Assembly: GCF_018736085.1 (NCBI RefSeq)
Contig: NZ_CP076134.1
Location: forward strand, 620,001 to 684,000
Length of the DNA stretch: 64,000 nt
Direction of reading: 5' to 3'
DNA from: Bradyrhizobium sediminis
Lineage (GTDB): Bacteria > Pseudomonadota > Alphaproteobacteria > Rhizobiales > Xanthobacteraceae
Shown: positions 41,837 through 49,854 of the stretch, one piece after another
Layout of the letters: each line of letters begins with the position of its first letter
Position numbering within the stretch: the stretch's first letter is position 1
Notes under the pieces: model-generated
Databases searched by the model: none
Told to the model about the DNA's origin: nothing
The model's input: only the letters and a program-made list of their open reading frames with translations
Translations under genes and position numbers: made by a program

Positions 41837-43581
41837 CCCTGTTCCGTAATGCCTGGATTGCCTTCAACGCCCTTCAGGGTGACGCCGGTGCCGCGCTGGG
41901 TCGACGTTTTCCCCGAGCGCAGATGTTTTGCGAATACATCCCACACCGGCACGCCCTGCTGCTCGTTGACGGAAGCCCATCCCGCCACCTTGTAGCTCTT
42001 GCCGGCCTCGAGCGGCTTGCCGTTGCCGAGTTTCAGGTCGGAAATCCGGCGACCGACGCTCTCGGTCGGAGCGCAGGAATAGGCGAGGCCGCCGACGCGA
42101 ACCATGTCGCCGCCCTGCTGATAATAGGGATCGACGTTGAAGAGATTGTCGCAGACGTCTTCGAGGATGTCCTTGATCTGGCCGCCGGTCATGCTCAGCG
42201 CGTAGGTCTCGGGGTAGGCAATGGCGGTTTCCGACAGCACGTCTTCCATGGTCACCGGCTGGCCCGGCAGCACGCTGTTGCCCCAGCGGAAGCCCGGCGA
42301 CAGCGCGATCTCGGCGTCGAACTCGGCGAGCAGCGCATCGCAGATCAACTGGTCCACGGTGCCGCCAAAATTGCCGCGGCGATAGAGCAAGCGATCCGAT
42401 GTCGCGACCTTCGCGGCGTAAGCGGCGGCGTGCGGCTCGCGCATCTTCGCGATCAGCGACTGCATCGCCGGATCCGGCTTCAGCAGCTCCGAAAACACCG
42501 GCAGCAGCCGGTAGCGCACGCCGGCGACTTTGCCCTTGGCGATATCGAGATCGAGCACGCCAAGGAATTTTCCGCTGGAGCCGGCATTGGTCACGAGCGT
42601 CGTGCCGCCGGCATTGGTCACCGGGATCGGCTGCGGAACGGCGTCGTGGGTGTGGCCGCCGAGGATGACGTCGATGCCGGTGACGCGGCTCGCCAGCTTG
42701 AGATCGACATCCATGCCGTTATGCGACAACAGCACCACGGCGTCGACCTTGTCGGTGTTGCGCAAGCTATCGACCAGCTTCTGCAGTTCGGCGTCGCGGA
42801 TGCCGAACTTCCAGTCCGGTGTGAACCGCTTCGGGTGCGCGATCGGCACATAGGGAAATGCCTGCCCGATCACGGCGACGCGGCTGCCGCCGATCTCCCT
42901 GATGGTGGCCGGCTTGAACACCCGCCCCGAGGCCGGATCGAACGCCTTGGCGTCGTTGAAGGCGGCTTCCTCGGTGAGGAAGACGTTCTGCGCCAGGAAT
43001 TCGCCCTTGAAGCGATCGAGGTTGCTGCGCAGCGCCTTTTCGCCATAGGTGAATTCCCAGTGGCCGGTCATGGCCTCGATGCCGAGCAGATTGGCGGCCT
43101 CGACCATGTCGGCGCCCTGCATGGTGTTGGAAAGGCCCGAGCCCTGCCACAGATCGCCGCCGTCAAGCAGCAGCGAGCGGCCCGGGCCGACGTCGCTGCG
43201 CAGGCGATCGATCAGCGTCTTCAGATGTGCGAAGCCGCCGAGCTTGCCGAATCGAACGGCTGCCTTCTCGAAATCGAGAAAAGTGAAGGCGTAAGCGTCG
43301 GCGCTGTCAGGCTTGATGCCGAAGCGGTCGAGAAAGGCGCGGCCGACCAGATGCGGCGGTTTTCCGGCCATCGCGCCGATCCCGAGATTGACGCTCGGTT
43401 CGCGAAAATACAGCGGCAGCAGCTGCGCATGGGTGTCGGTCATGTGCAGGATGCGCGCATTGCCGAAGCGCTCGAGATCGTAGTTTGCGGCACCTTCGGC
43501 GCTGCGCGCCAATCGCGGCAGCCCGCCCGCAAGCGCGGCTGCGCCCGCAAGAGCAAGAAAATCCCGGCGGCGGATGGTCAT
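41833..43581 (-). CDS. soxB: SoxB, thiosulfohydrolase
   Basis: A 582-residue periplasmic enzyme with a Tat signal (RRRDFLALAG). The metallophosphoesterase core is complete: MTDTHAQ (about 47-53), GGDLWQGSGLSN, the SoxB-type GHWEFTYG, LLSHNGMDVD and GGHTHD. SoxB removes the terminal sulfonate as sulfate from the SoxYZ-bound substrate using two manganese ions. It is separated from soxAK by a 120-bp palindromic element and is followed by two DsrE-like genes, a GlcG-like gene and the dioxygenase, so it heads a second sulfur transcript. Confidence 0.95.
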   Translation of the reverse strand: MTIRRRDFLALAGAAALAGGLPRLARSAEGAANYDLERFGNARILHMTDTHAQLLPLYFREPSVNLGIGAMAGKPPHLVGRAFLDRFGIKPDSADAYAFTFLDFEKAAVRFGKLGGFAHLKTLIDRLRSDVGPGRSLLLDGGDLWQGSGLSNTMQGADMVEAANLLGIEAMTGHWEFTYGEKALRSNLDRFKGEFLAQNVFLTEEAAFNDAKAFDPASGRVFKPATIREIGGSRVAVIGQAFPYVPIAHPKRFTPDWKFGIRDAELQKLVDSLRNTDKVDAVVLLSHNGMDVDLKLASRVTGIDVILGGHTHDAVPQPIPVTNAGGTTLVTNAGSSGKFLGVLDLDIAKGKVAGVRYRLLPVFSELLKPDPAMQSLIAKMREPHAAAYAAKVATSDRLLYRRGNFGGTVDQLICDALLAEFDAEIALSPGFRWGNSVLPGQPVTMEDVLSETAIAYPETYALSMTGGQIKDILEDVCDNLFNVDPYYQQGGDMVRVGGLAYSCAPTESVGRRISDLKLGNGKPLEAGKSYKVAGWASVNEQQGVPVWDVFAKHLRSGKTSTQRGTGVTLKGVEGNPGITEQG

Positions 43582-43621
43582 GCGATGTCTATTCCTGTCA
43601 ACAGAACTGGAGCCCTCACCT

Positions 43622-43741
43622 CGTCATTGCGAGGAGCCAACGGGTAGCGCGAATGCGCGCCCGATGACCGGTTCCGCGACGAAGCAATCCAGTTGTTCTC
43701 CCGGTGAGACTTCTGGATTGCTTCGCTGCGCTCGCAATGAT
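43622..43741. repeat. dispersed palindromic element, family G (long form)
   Basis: It starts CGTCATTGCGAGGAGCC and ends GCTGCGCTCGCAATGATGG, with GAAGCAATCCAG pairing CTGGATTGCTTC. The ends and core match the 39202-39283 element, but this copy carries an extra GCGCGAATGCGCGC stem. It interrupts the sox genes between soxK and soxB. Confidence 0.88.
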
Positions 43742-43782
43742 GGTTGCAAATAGGCTGCCCTTGCGGTCAACCTTCGAAAGGC

Positions 43783-44097
43783 TCAGCGAATTTCCATATC
43801 TTTCCAGCGCGTCTTCTCGCTGGTGGCCTGGAAGACCGAAGCTTTGGCCAGCGCCTCGGCTTCCTTCGCCGACGCGACGGCCTTGTCGAAGTCGCCGGCC
43901 TCGGCGGCCTTCTTTGCGGCGTTGAGCGTCGCTGCCGTCGTGGTCCATTGATTGCGCAAGCCGGCGGCTTCCTTGTTGGCGGCTTCTGCGGCGGCAAAGG
44001 CCGCCTTGTAGTCGGCCTCGGATGCGGCGAGCGCGGATGATGCGCCTGACATCAGCAGGGCGGCGGTCAGGATGGATTTCAGCATCGTGTTGCTCAT
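43783..44097 (-). CDS. soxK: SoxXA-binding protein SoxK-like
   Basis: A 104-residue periplasmic protein with a signal peptide (about 1-24). The mature part is helical and Ala/Lys/Glu-rich (FAAAEAANKEAAGLRNQW, then AAEAGDFDKAVASAKEAEALA), the sequence type of SoxK/SAXB, the small subunit that increases SoxXA activity. It overlaps soxA by 4 bp. The composition is low-complexity, but position and motif support the call. Confidence 0.85.
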   Translation of the reverse strand: MSNTMLKSILTAALLMSGASSALAASEADYKAAFAAAEAANKEAAGLRNQWTTTAATLNAAKKAAEAGDFDKAVASAKEAEALAKASVFQATSEKTRWKDMEIR

Positions 44098-44960
44098 GGC
44101 CGCGCTCCCGGACCGGATATCGGCAACCCGTTGCTGACATAGGACAGGTAGTATTCGACATTGCGGTATTCATCGTCCTGCGGACTGAGCGGCACGCCGC
44201 GGATCTGGCTGTTGCAGGTGGTGAACCGCCGGCTGGTGGTGCCCATGCCGCTCCATTCGGAACGATAGATCGGCATCGCATTGAGAATGCCGAGCGCGGG
44301 CGCCAGCACCTCGGCGCGAATCCGCTCGCCGCCGCTCTGCACATGGCAGGTCGCGCAGGAGAAGTTGAGCTGGCCGCGCCGCGTGTAGAAATATTCCTTG
44401 CCGGCCTGGTAGGCCTGTAGCGCGCGCGGATCGTTCGGGATCTTGATGTCGAACGGCTTGCCGCGCGAGGTGAACGCCATATAGGCGGTCAGCGCGGCCA
44501 TCTCGTCCTTCACATAGGAGAACGGCGGCTCGCCATTGGCCTCGCGGCAGCGGTTCAGCGCCAGCTCGAGCGTGACGACCTTGCCTTCCTTCTCGTCGAA
44601 ATAGGGATAGTTCTGCCGGATGCCGATGCCCTTGTTGGGGAAGCAGTCTTCGTAGCTCTTGCCGTTCTTGAACGGTTTGGAGAACATCTCCTTGCCCTTT
44701 TCGAGCGCAAACTCGTAAGGCGGGAATTGTTCCTTCTCTTGCCACTGCCTGTGCAGGCCCTCATCCATCGAGTAGGGACCGTTGACGAAGTCTTCCAGCT
44801 TCACCTTGGGGAACTTGTCGGTGAAGTATTTCTTGAACGCCTTGGCGTCGGCCACCGGATTGGGGGTGTCGGCGGCGACGGCGGCGGGCGCGGCGGCAAA
44901 CGTCAGCGCTGCCAACGCGAGAGCGGCCGAGGCAAAATGGATCGCAGGTCGCACGTTCAC
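44094..44960 (-). CDS. soxA: SoxA, c-type cytochrome subunit of SoxXA
   Basis: A 288-residue protein with a signal peptide (about 1-30). One haem site is present, SCATCH (C202, C205, H206). The cysteine ligand that becomes a persulfide is in FTTCNSQIRG (C249). The N-terminal half has a Cys pair (C106, C138) but no second haem motif, so it is a mono-haem SoxA. With SoxX it joins thiosulfate to SoxY. It overlaps soxK and is downstream of soxZ. Confidence 0.95.
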   Translation of the reverse strand: MNVRPAIHFASAALALAALTFAAAPAAVAADTPNPVADAKAFKKYFTDKFPKVKLEDFVNGPYSMDEGLHRQWQEKEQFPPYEFALEKGKEMFSKPFKNGKSYEDCFPNKGIGIRQNYPYFDEKEGKVVTLELALNRCREANGEPPFSYVKDEMAALTAYMAFTSRGKPFDIKIPNDPRALQAYQAGKEYFYTRRGQLNFSCATCHVQSGGERIRAEVLAPALGILNAMPIYRSEWSGMGTTSRRFTTCNSQIRGVPLSPQDDEYRNVEYYLSYVSNGLPISGPGARP

Positions 44961-44970
44961 TTCTCCACCA

Positions 44971-45030
44971 TTGGCGTTTTCAAGCGAAGTGGGTACCGGT
45001 TCGCGTGAAGAAAACGCGTCGAAACAAAAG
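44971..45030. repeat. dispersed repeat, family F (inverted copy)
   Basis: It contains CCGGTTCGCGTGAAGAAAAC and GCGTCGAAAC, the reverse complement of 33764-33823 with a few changes. It fills the short gap between soxZ and soxA. Confidence 0.82.
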
Positions 45031-45035
45031 AGCCG

Positions 45036-45347
45036 TTACTGGATCTTCGCCGTGGTCGTATCGGTCGCGCCCTTGCTGTCGATCCAGCTGATCTTCAGCT
45101 CGTCGCCCTTCTTGCCGCCCTTGAAGGCGAACTTGACGTAGGGGTCCTTGGAAACGCCGCCGCCCCAGTTCGCGGCGAACACGGCCTTGCCGTCATATTC
45201 GAAGGTCAGTTGCTGGATGAAGTGCGGCGGAATGATCTCGCCCTTGGCGTTCTTGACGAAGCCGGAATCCATCGGGTGCTGGATCAGCGCCTGGACTTCG
45301 GTGGTCTCGCCTGACGAGGTGGCGCGTACGCGAATGGTCGATGCCAT
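45036..45347 (-). CDS. soxZ: SoxZ
   Basis: A 103-residue protein without a signal peptide (exported in complex with SoxY). It has the SoxZ sandwich: IRVRATSSGETTEVQALIQHPMDSGF, PPHFIQQLTFEYDGKAVF and a late KGDELKISWIDSKG. It is the non-covalent partner of SoxY. Confidence 0.95.
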   Translation of the reverse strand: MASTIRVRATSSGETTEVQALIQHPMDSGFVKNAKGEIIPPHFIQQLTFEYDGKAVFAANWGGGVSKDPYVKFAFKGGKKGDELKISWIDSKGATDTTTAKIQ

Positions 45348-45370
45348 GAGAATGTTCCCTGTGTGTCTCG

Positions 45371-45862
45371 TTAACCGCCGCAGCCGCCGACGGTGACTTT
45401 GACTTCCTTGGTGGCGCTGTAGAGCTTGCCGCCGGCTTCCACGACGACGATCACATTGCTGGTCTTGGCCATCTTGATGCGATTGGCGACGCTCGGCACG
45501 GTCCCTGCGGGGATCTTGTACGACGCCACCAGCGCGTTCGGATTCTCGGCGACCAGAAACGAGATCGATGTCACGTCGGCGAACGTCGAACTCGCCGCAA
45601 TCGGCACCACCGCGCCGTTCTCGGCGATCTCGGGCGCGTCGAGCTTCACCTTGTCCGATTTCTCGGCGGTCTTGCCGTACAGCAGCTTGATCGCGTCATC
45701 GACGCTCTTCTGCTTGAAGGCCTCCTCCGGATATTTGTCGTTGGCGGCGAAGGCAGGCGCAACGCCGAGCGCAAGCTTGCCGAGGCCGACCAGCGCGACC
45801 GATGCCACGCCTTGCAGGATCACGCGCCGGGGAAGCGCAAATCCATCGTTCGTCTTTGTCAT
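45371..45862 (-). CDS. soxY: SoxY, sulfur-carrier subunit
   Basis: A 163-residue protein with a Tat-like signal (PRRVILQGVASVALVG). It ends in VTVGGCGG, so Cys161 on the GGCGG swinging arm is the residue that carries thiosulfate intermediates. It is adjacent to soxZ and exported with it. The sequence is complete. Confidence 0.96.
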   Translation of the reverse strand: MTKTNDGFALPRRVILQGVASVALVGLGKLALGVAPAFAANDKYPEEAFKQKSVDDAIKLLYGKTAEKSDKVKLDAPEIAENGAVVPIAASSTFADVTSISFLVAENPNALVASYKIPAGTVPSVANRIKMAKTSNVIVVVEAGGKLYSATKEVKVTVGGCGG

Positions 45863-45902
45863 TCGAAGTCTCCTTGGGTCGCGCGCGGCTGCGATGCAGC
45901 GA

Positions 45903-46274
45903 TCATAGTGTCTGCAGGAAGTCCACGACCGCGTTGATCTCCTTGTCGGTCAAAATCCGGTTTCGTCCGAACGGAGGCATCACGGTCAGCGGGTTACGCT
46001 TGGTTTCGTCGTAAACGATGGCGACGAGATCGTTACGGTCGGGATACTTGCTCTTGATGTCGGTCAGGGCCGGCCCGATGGTGCCGGGAAGATCGCCGCC
46101 CTTGATGACGTGGCAGGTCAGGCAATTGCCCTTGCTGCGGTCGAATGCCAGTTTCTGCCCCTCCGCCACCGCCGACTGGGCGGCCGCGGGAAGCGAAGAT
46201 GCGAGCGTGCCGAACAGCAATGCCAACGCACAGGCCGGCATCAGGACGGACTTCCTCGGATATGTGATCTTCAA
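45903..46274 (-). CDS. soxX: SoxX, c-type cytochrome subunit of SoxXA
   Basis: A 123-residue mono-haem cytochrome with a signal peptide (about 1-33). The haem site is CLTCH (51-55) and the distal Met is in VMPPFG (M99). It pairs with SoxA to form the thiosulfate-binding cytochrome. It is 40 bp upstream of soxY. Confidence 0.94.
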   Translation of the reverse strand: MKITYPRKSVLMPACALALLFGTLASSLPAAAQSAVAEGQKLAFDRSKGNCLTCHVIKGGDLPGTIGPALTDIKSKYPDRNDLVAIVYDETKRNPLTVMPPFGRNRILTDKEINAVVDFLQTL

Positions 46275-46309
46275 GGGCGCGTTTCCCGTTTGCGTTGTTT
46301 GGGTTGCAT

Positions 46310-46351
46310 CACTTGGGCTAGTTCACTTGGGCTGGTTCACTTGGGTTGCAT
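46310..46351. repeat. 14-bp tandem repeat at the soxD stop codon
   Basis: CACTTGGGCTAGTT, CACTTGGGCTGGTT and CACTTGGGTTGCAT follow one another on the plus strand. The soxD stop (46337-46339) lies at the junction of units 2 and 3. Because 14 is not a multiple of 3, a change in unit number could alter the end of SoxD. Confidence 0.8.
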
Positions 46352-47008
46352 CGTGTCGAGCGGTCCGGTCGTGCGCGGCGTGAGATCTCTGCCTTCCGCC
46401 GTGGACGAGATCTTGACGTCCGCAGGGTTGGCACATGCGCTCATGCACGGCTTGGCCATCGTATCAGGTCTTGGGTCGGTCCAGATAAAACTGTCGCGAT
46501 TGGGCATCTTGACTTTGGGCAGGCTGTCCCGGTCGGCAACGAATTCGCCTGGAACGATGTCGTTCAGGTTCAGAATATAGGCGGTCAAAGCATAAACGTC
46601 ATCGGCTGACAATGTGTGCGGTGCGGGCATCGGCATGGCGCGGTTGATGTAGTCCCACAGCGTCGGCGCGAACGGCCAGTAGCTGCCCACCGTCAGTTCC
46701 GGCCGGTCGTCCTTCAATGTCCCCTTGCCGCCGACCAGCTTGGGAAAGCGGCCTTCGCCTTCGCCGAAAGTACCGTGGCATGCGGCGCATTGCTCGGAAA
46801 ACACGTCGGCGCCCTTGTTGACGCTGCCGCTTCCCGGCGGCAGGCCGGCGCCATCCTCGCCGCGCACATCGATGTTCCAGCCGGCGATCTCCGCCGGCGA
46901 GGCTGGCTTGCCGTAACCGAAATGGCCGGTTTCCGCCGCGCCCGCCGCCGTGGCGGCGATCATGGCGGCGGCGCCGAGCAGCAGGAAGCGCTTAACCGAG
47001 CTGGACAT
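46337..47008 (-). CDS. soxD: SoxD, cytochrome subunit of sulfane dehydrogenase
   Basis: A 223-residue protein with a signal peptide (about 1-24). It has one canonical haem site, QCAACHGTFGEGEGRFP (C74, C77, H78). The C-terminal CMSACAN lacks the His of a second site, so this is a mono-haem SoxD. It would accept electrons from SoxC. It overlaps soxC by 17 bp and ends inside the 14-bp tandem repeat. Confidence 0.93.
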   Translation of the reverse strand: MSSSVKRFLLLGAAAMIAATAAGAAETGHFGYGKPASPAEIAGWNIDVRGEDGAGLPPGSGSVNKGADVFSEQCAACHGTFGEGEGRFPKLVGGKGTLKDDRPELTVGSYWPFAPTLWDYINRAMPMPAPHTLSADDVYALTAYILNLNDIVPGEFVADRDSLPKVKMPNRDSFIWTDPRPDTMAKPCMSACANPADVKISSTAEGRDLTPRTTGPLDTMQPK

Positions 47009-48302
47009 CGAACACGCTTCCGTCAGGCTTGACCTGCCAGGTCTGGATCGAATTGTTGTGATAGACCGAATTCATCCCGCGGCTCTTTCGCAGTTGCGCA
47101 ATCGTCGGCTGGACATAGCCGGTCTCGTCGATGACGCGGGATTCGAGCAGCGCCGGCGTGCCATCCCAGCGCCACGGCAGCGTGAATTTGGTCAGCGCCT
47201 TCGACAGCACCGGCTCGTGCAGCCGCGCGGTCTGCCAGTTGACGCCGCCATCCACGGAAACGTCGACCCGCTTGACCTTGCCGTTGCCGGTCCACGCCAG
47301 GCCCCGGATTTCATAGAGGCCGGGTCCGCTAAGCGGCTTTTCCGGGCACGGGAAGGTGATCACGGACTTGGCGTCGATCAGCCAGGTGAATCCGCGGCTG
47401 GTGCCGTCAGGCAACAGGTCGGTGTATTTCGAAGTTTCCTCGCGGGAATGCCAGGGTTTGTCGCCGAGCTTGATCCGGCGCAGCCATTTGATGCTGACAT
47501 TGCCCTCCCAGCCCGGCACCACCAGCCGCAACGGGTAACCCTGCTCGGGCCGCAGCGCCTCGCCGTTCTGCGCGTAGACCACCAGGCAATCGTCCAGGCA
47601 TTTGTTGAGCGGCAGGCTGCGGTTCATATGCGCGCCGTCGGCGCCTTCGACCATGGCCCACTTCGCCTCTTTCTTGACGCCGACCTCTTCCAGCAGGGTC
47701 GAGAGCCGCACCCCGGTCCATTCCGCGCAGGAGATCATGCCATGGTTGAACTGCAGCGAATTCAGCTGCGCCGCGCGCCACTCCATGCCGCCGTTGGCCG
47801 GGCATTCGATGAAATGGATGCGCGACACCGACGGGAAGCGCACGATGTCCTGCATGGTCAGGATCAACGGCCGTTCGACCAGGCCATGGATCATCAGCCG
47901 GTGCTGATCAGGATCGACGTCCGGCCGGCCTGCATGATAGCGCTCGAAAAACAGGCCGTTCGGCGTGATGATGCCGTGCAGATTCTGCAGCGGAGAAAAA
48001 CTGATGGAGGATTCGGTTCCGGCGGTGAGCCAGGGCACGTTGCGCCGGATGACGCCGGCCTCGGTGTCGGCGGGCCGGCCATACGGCCGGTCGACCACGC
48101 CGGCCCCGATTGATTGCGACCATGGCGCGTCCGCGGGCGGGGAAGCCGATGCGGGTTCCGCCTGGCCGGGCCTGGCGCCGAGCGCGAGGCCGCCGGTCAG
48201 CGCCGCGCCCATGCCGAGAAATGAACGCCGGGCGAGCCGCGGATCGGGTGAATCCGCTTGCTTCGATACCGCAGGCATGCCGCGTCCCAAGGATGGCCGC
48301 AC
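46992..48302 (-). CDS. soxC: SoxC, molybdopterin sulfane dehydrogenase
   Basis: A 436-residue sulfite-oxidase-family protein. The Tat signal is ARRSFLGM (about 24-31). The molybdenum-cofactor ligand is in FIECPANGGMEWR, and QGYPLRLVVPGWEGNVSIKWLRRI is the family's conserved stretch; the C-terminal dimerisation domain is complete. The start is probably GTG at 48302, since GAGGAGG sits 6 or so bases upstream; ATG 48278 is weaker. With SoxD it oxidises the sulfane sulfur on SoxY. It is the first gene of the minus-strand sox operon, divergent from the ArsR regulator. Confidence 0.95.
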   Translation of the reverse strand: MRPSLGRGMPAVSKQADSPDPRLARRSFLGMGAALTGGLALGARPGQAEPASASPPADAPWSQSIGAGVVDRPYGRPADTEAGVIRRNVPWLTAGTESSISFSPLQNLHGIITPNGLFFERYHAGRPDVDPDQHRLMIHGLVERPLILTMQDIVRFPSVSRIHFIECPANGGMEWRAAQLNSLQFNHGMISCAEWTGVRLSTLLEEVGVKKEAKWAMVEGADGAHMNRSLPLNKCLDDCLVVYAQNGEALRPEQGYPLRLVVPGWEGNVSIKWLRRIKLGDKPWHSREETSKYTDLLPDGTSRGFTWLIDAKSVITFPCPEKPLSGPGLYEIRGLAWTGNGKVKRVDVSVDGGVNWQTARLHEPVLSKALTKFTLPWRWDGTPALLESRVIDETGYVQPTIAQLRKSRGMNSVYHNNSIQTWQVKPDGSVFDVQLG

Positions 48303-48372
48303 GTTTCCTCCTCACCTCGCGGCTCTACGGCCGCAGCTTTATCGTTTCCCCAGACCTATCGACATGCGCTAA

Positions 48373-48428
48373 TTTAGTCAATGCTAAACAATGGAAAGCG
48401 CAGTAGTGTGATATATGGAGTTCCCATA
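48373..48428. promoter_or_regulatory. two inverted repeats, candidate ArsR operators
   Basis: TTTAGTCAATGCTAAA (48373-48388) and TATGGAGTTCCCATA (48414-48428) lie between soxC and the divergent arsR gene. Both are AT-rich with short symmetric arms, as expected for BigR/SqrR-type repressor sites. Binding is inferred from position only. Confidence 0.5.
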
Positions 48429-48457
48429 CGCACTCTACCTGATCGGGACATCAAGTC

Positions 48458-48823
48458 ATGAGAGCAGTTGCGGTTGCCGCAAGAAATAAGTCCGGCGGGA
48501 TCAATGCTGCCGATGTGGCGGCATTGAAAATGCTGGCAAAACAGGCCGGCGAGGCGTCGCGGCTGTTGAAGCTGCTGGGCAATGAAAAGCGGCTGTTGAT
48601 CCTCTGTTTTCTCGCCGCGCGCGGTGAGATGACGGTGGGGGAACTGGTCGATGTGGCGAAGCTAAGCCAGTCCGCGCTGTCGCAGCATCTGGCGCGGCTG
48701 CGCGCCGACGGGCTGGTGACGTTCCGCCGGACGTCGCAGACGCTGCACTACAGCGTCGTCGACAAGCGGGCGCTGCGCGTGCTGCAGGTGCTCAAGGAGA
48801 TCTTCTGCGGGACCATCAAATGA
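48458..48823 (+). CDS. ArsR-family persulfide-responsive regulator (BigR/SqrR-like)
   Basis: A 121-residue winged-helix regulator: ASRLLKLLGNEKRLLILCFLA, MTVGELVDVAKLSQSALSQHLARLRADGLV and a wing ending LHYSVVD. It has exactly two cysteines, C50 and C117, at the positions and spacing (67) that form the persulfide-responsive bridge in BigR/SqrR (66 apart). It is divergent from the sox operon and overlaps the following metallo-hydrolase by 4 bp. It is likely the repressor of the sox and dioxygenase genes, released by persulfide. Confidence 0.88.
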   Translation: MRAVAVAARNKSGGINAADVAALKMLAKQAGEASRLLKLLGNEKRLLILCFLAARGEMTVGELVDVAKLSQSALSQHLARLRADGLVTFRRTSQTLHYSVVDKRALRVLQVLKEIFCGTIK

Positions 48824-49821
48824 AACGGCTGTTGGCAGCGGCGTGGATCGCCGCATGCATGGTCTCGGCCTCAGGCGCGCAGACCGCGCCGCCCTATCCG
48901 CCGATCACTCTCCCGCTGAAGCTCGATCAGGTGCCGGGCAAGCCGGTCTGGTACTCGACCGGCAATCCCGGCATTCCCGGCAAGGACAATGAAGGCAACA
49001 CCTCCAATGCCGGATTTGTCGTCACCTCCGACGGTGTCGTGGTGTTCGACGCGCTGGGAACCCCGAGTCTCGGATGGGCGCTGCTGCAGCAAATCCGCAA
49101 ACTCACGGACAAGAAAATCCGCTACGTGGTCACGAGCCACTATCACGCCGATCACATCTATGGACTGCAGGCGTTCCGCGATCATACCGATGCGCTGATC
49201 ATCGCGCAGGAACGCTCCGGCGAATACAAGGACAATGAAGGGATCGCCGACGAGAAGGCGAGCCAGCGTCTCGATCAGCGGCGCGGCGCGCTGTTTCCCT
49301 GGGTCGACGGCAATACCCGCGTGGTGCCGCCGGACATTGCTTTCAGGGAGCGCATGACGATCGTGCTCGGCGACCGGCGGCTGACGCTGCTGTTTGCCGG
49401 GCCGGCGCATTCCTCCAGCGACATGATGATGATGGTCGAACCGGACGGCGTGCTGTTCGCCGGCGATATCGTGCAGAACAGCCGCATCCCCTTCATGAAC
49501 AGCGACGACGTCTCCACCGCGCAATGGCTGGATGCGCTCGGCGAAGTCGAAAAACTCGACCCGAAATTCATCATTCCCGGTCACGGCAGTCCGTCGACCG
49601 GGGCGAAGCAGGCCATCGCCTTCACCCGGGATTACATTCAATATCTACGCAAAACGATGGCCGCGGCCGTGCAAAACTGGACCGATTTCGACGCCGCCTA
49701 CAGCCAGACGGACTGGTCGAAATACCGGGACATGCCGGCCTTTGCCAGCAACAATCGCGGCAATGCCTACCGGATTTTCCTGGAACTGGAGCAATCCCAG
49801 TTCAAAGCTGATAAGCCTTGA
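48820..49821 (+). CDS. SoxH-like periplasmic metallo-beta-lactamase-fold hydrolase
   Basis: A 333-residue protein with a signal peptide (about 1-20). The zinc-binding motif is SHYHADHIYG, GDIVQNSRIP and IIPGHGSP supply later ligands, and the C-terminal helical region ends YRIFLELEQSQ. The layout matches SoxH and related quinoprotein-associated hydrolases. It is co-translated with the ArsR regulator. The substrate is unknown; the sox context suggests a sulfur compound, possibly a thioester. Confidence 0.85.
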   Translation: MKRLLAAAWIAACMVSASGAQTAPPYPPITLPLKLDQVPGKPVWYSTGNPGIPGKDNEGNTSNAGFVVTSDGVVVFDALGTPSLGWALLQQIRKLTDKKIRYVVTSHYHADHIYGLQAFRDHTDALIIAQERSGEYKDNEGIADEKASQRLDQRRGALFPWVDGNTRVVPPDIAFRERMTIVLGDRRLTLLFAGPAHSSSDMMMMVEPDGVLFAGDIVQNSRIPFMNSDDVSTAQWLDALGEVEKLDPKFIIPGHGSPSTGAKQAIAFTRDYIQYLRKTMAAAVQNWTDFDAAYSQTDWSKYRDMPAFASNNRGNAYRIFLELEQSQFKADKP

Positions 49822-49854
49822 TCCGGACCGGTTTGGATCAAGGCGTGAAGCGAT

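Noticed and set aside
41923..43647. A 574-codon plus-strand frame
   Set aside because: It is antisense to soxB, whose protein motifs are unmistakable.
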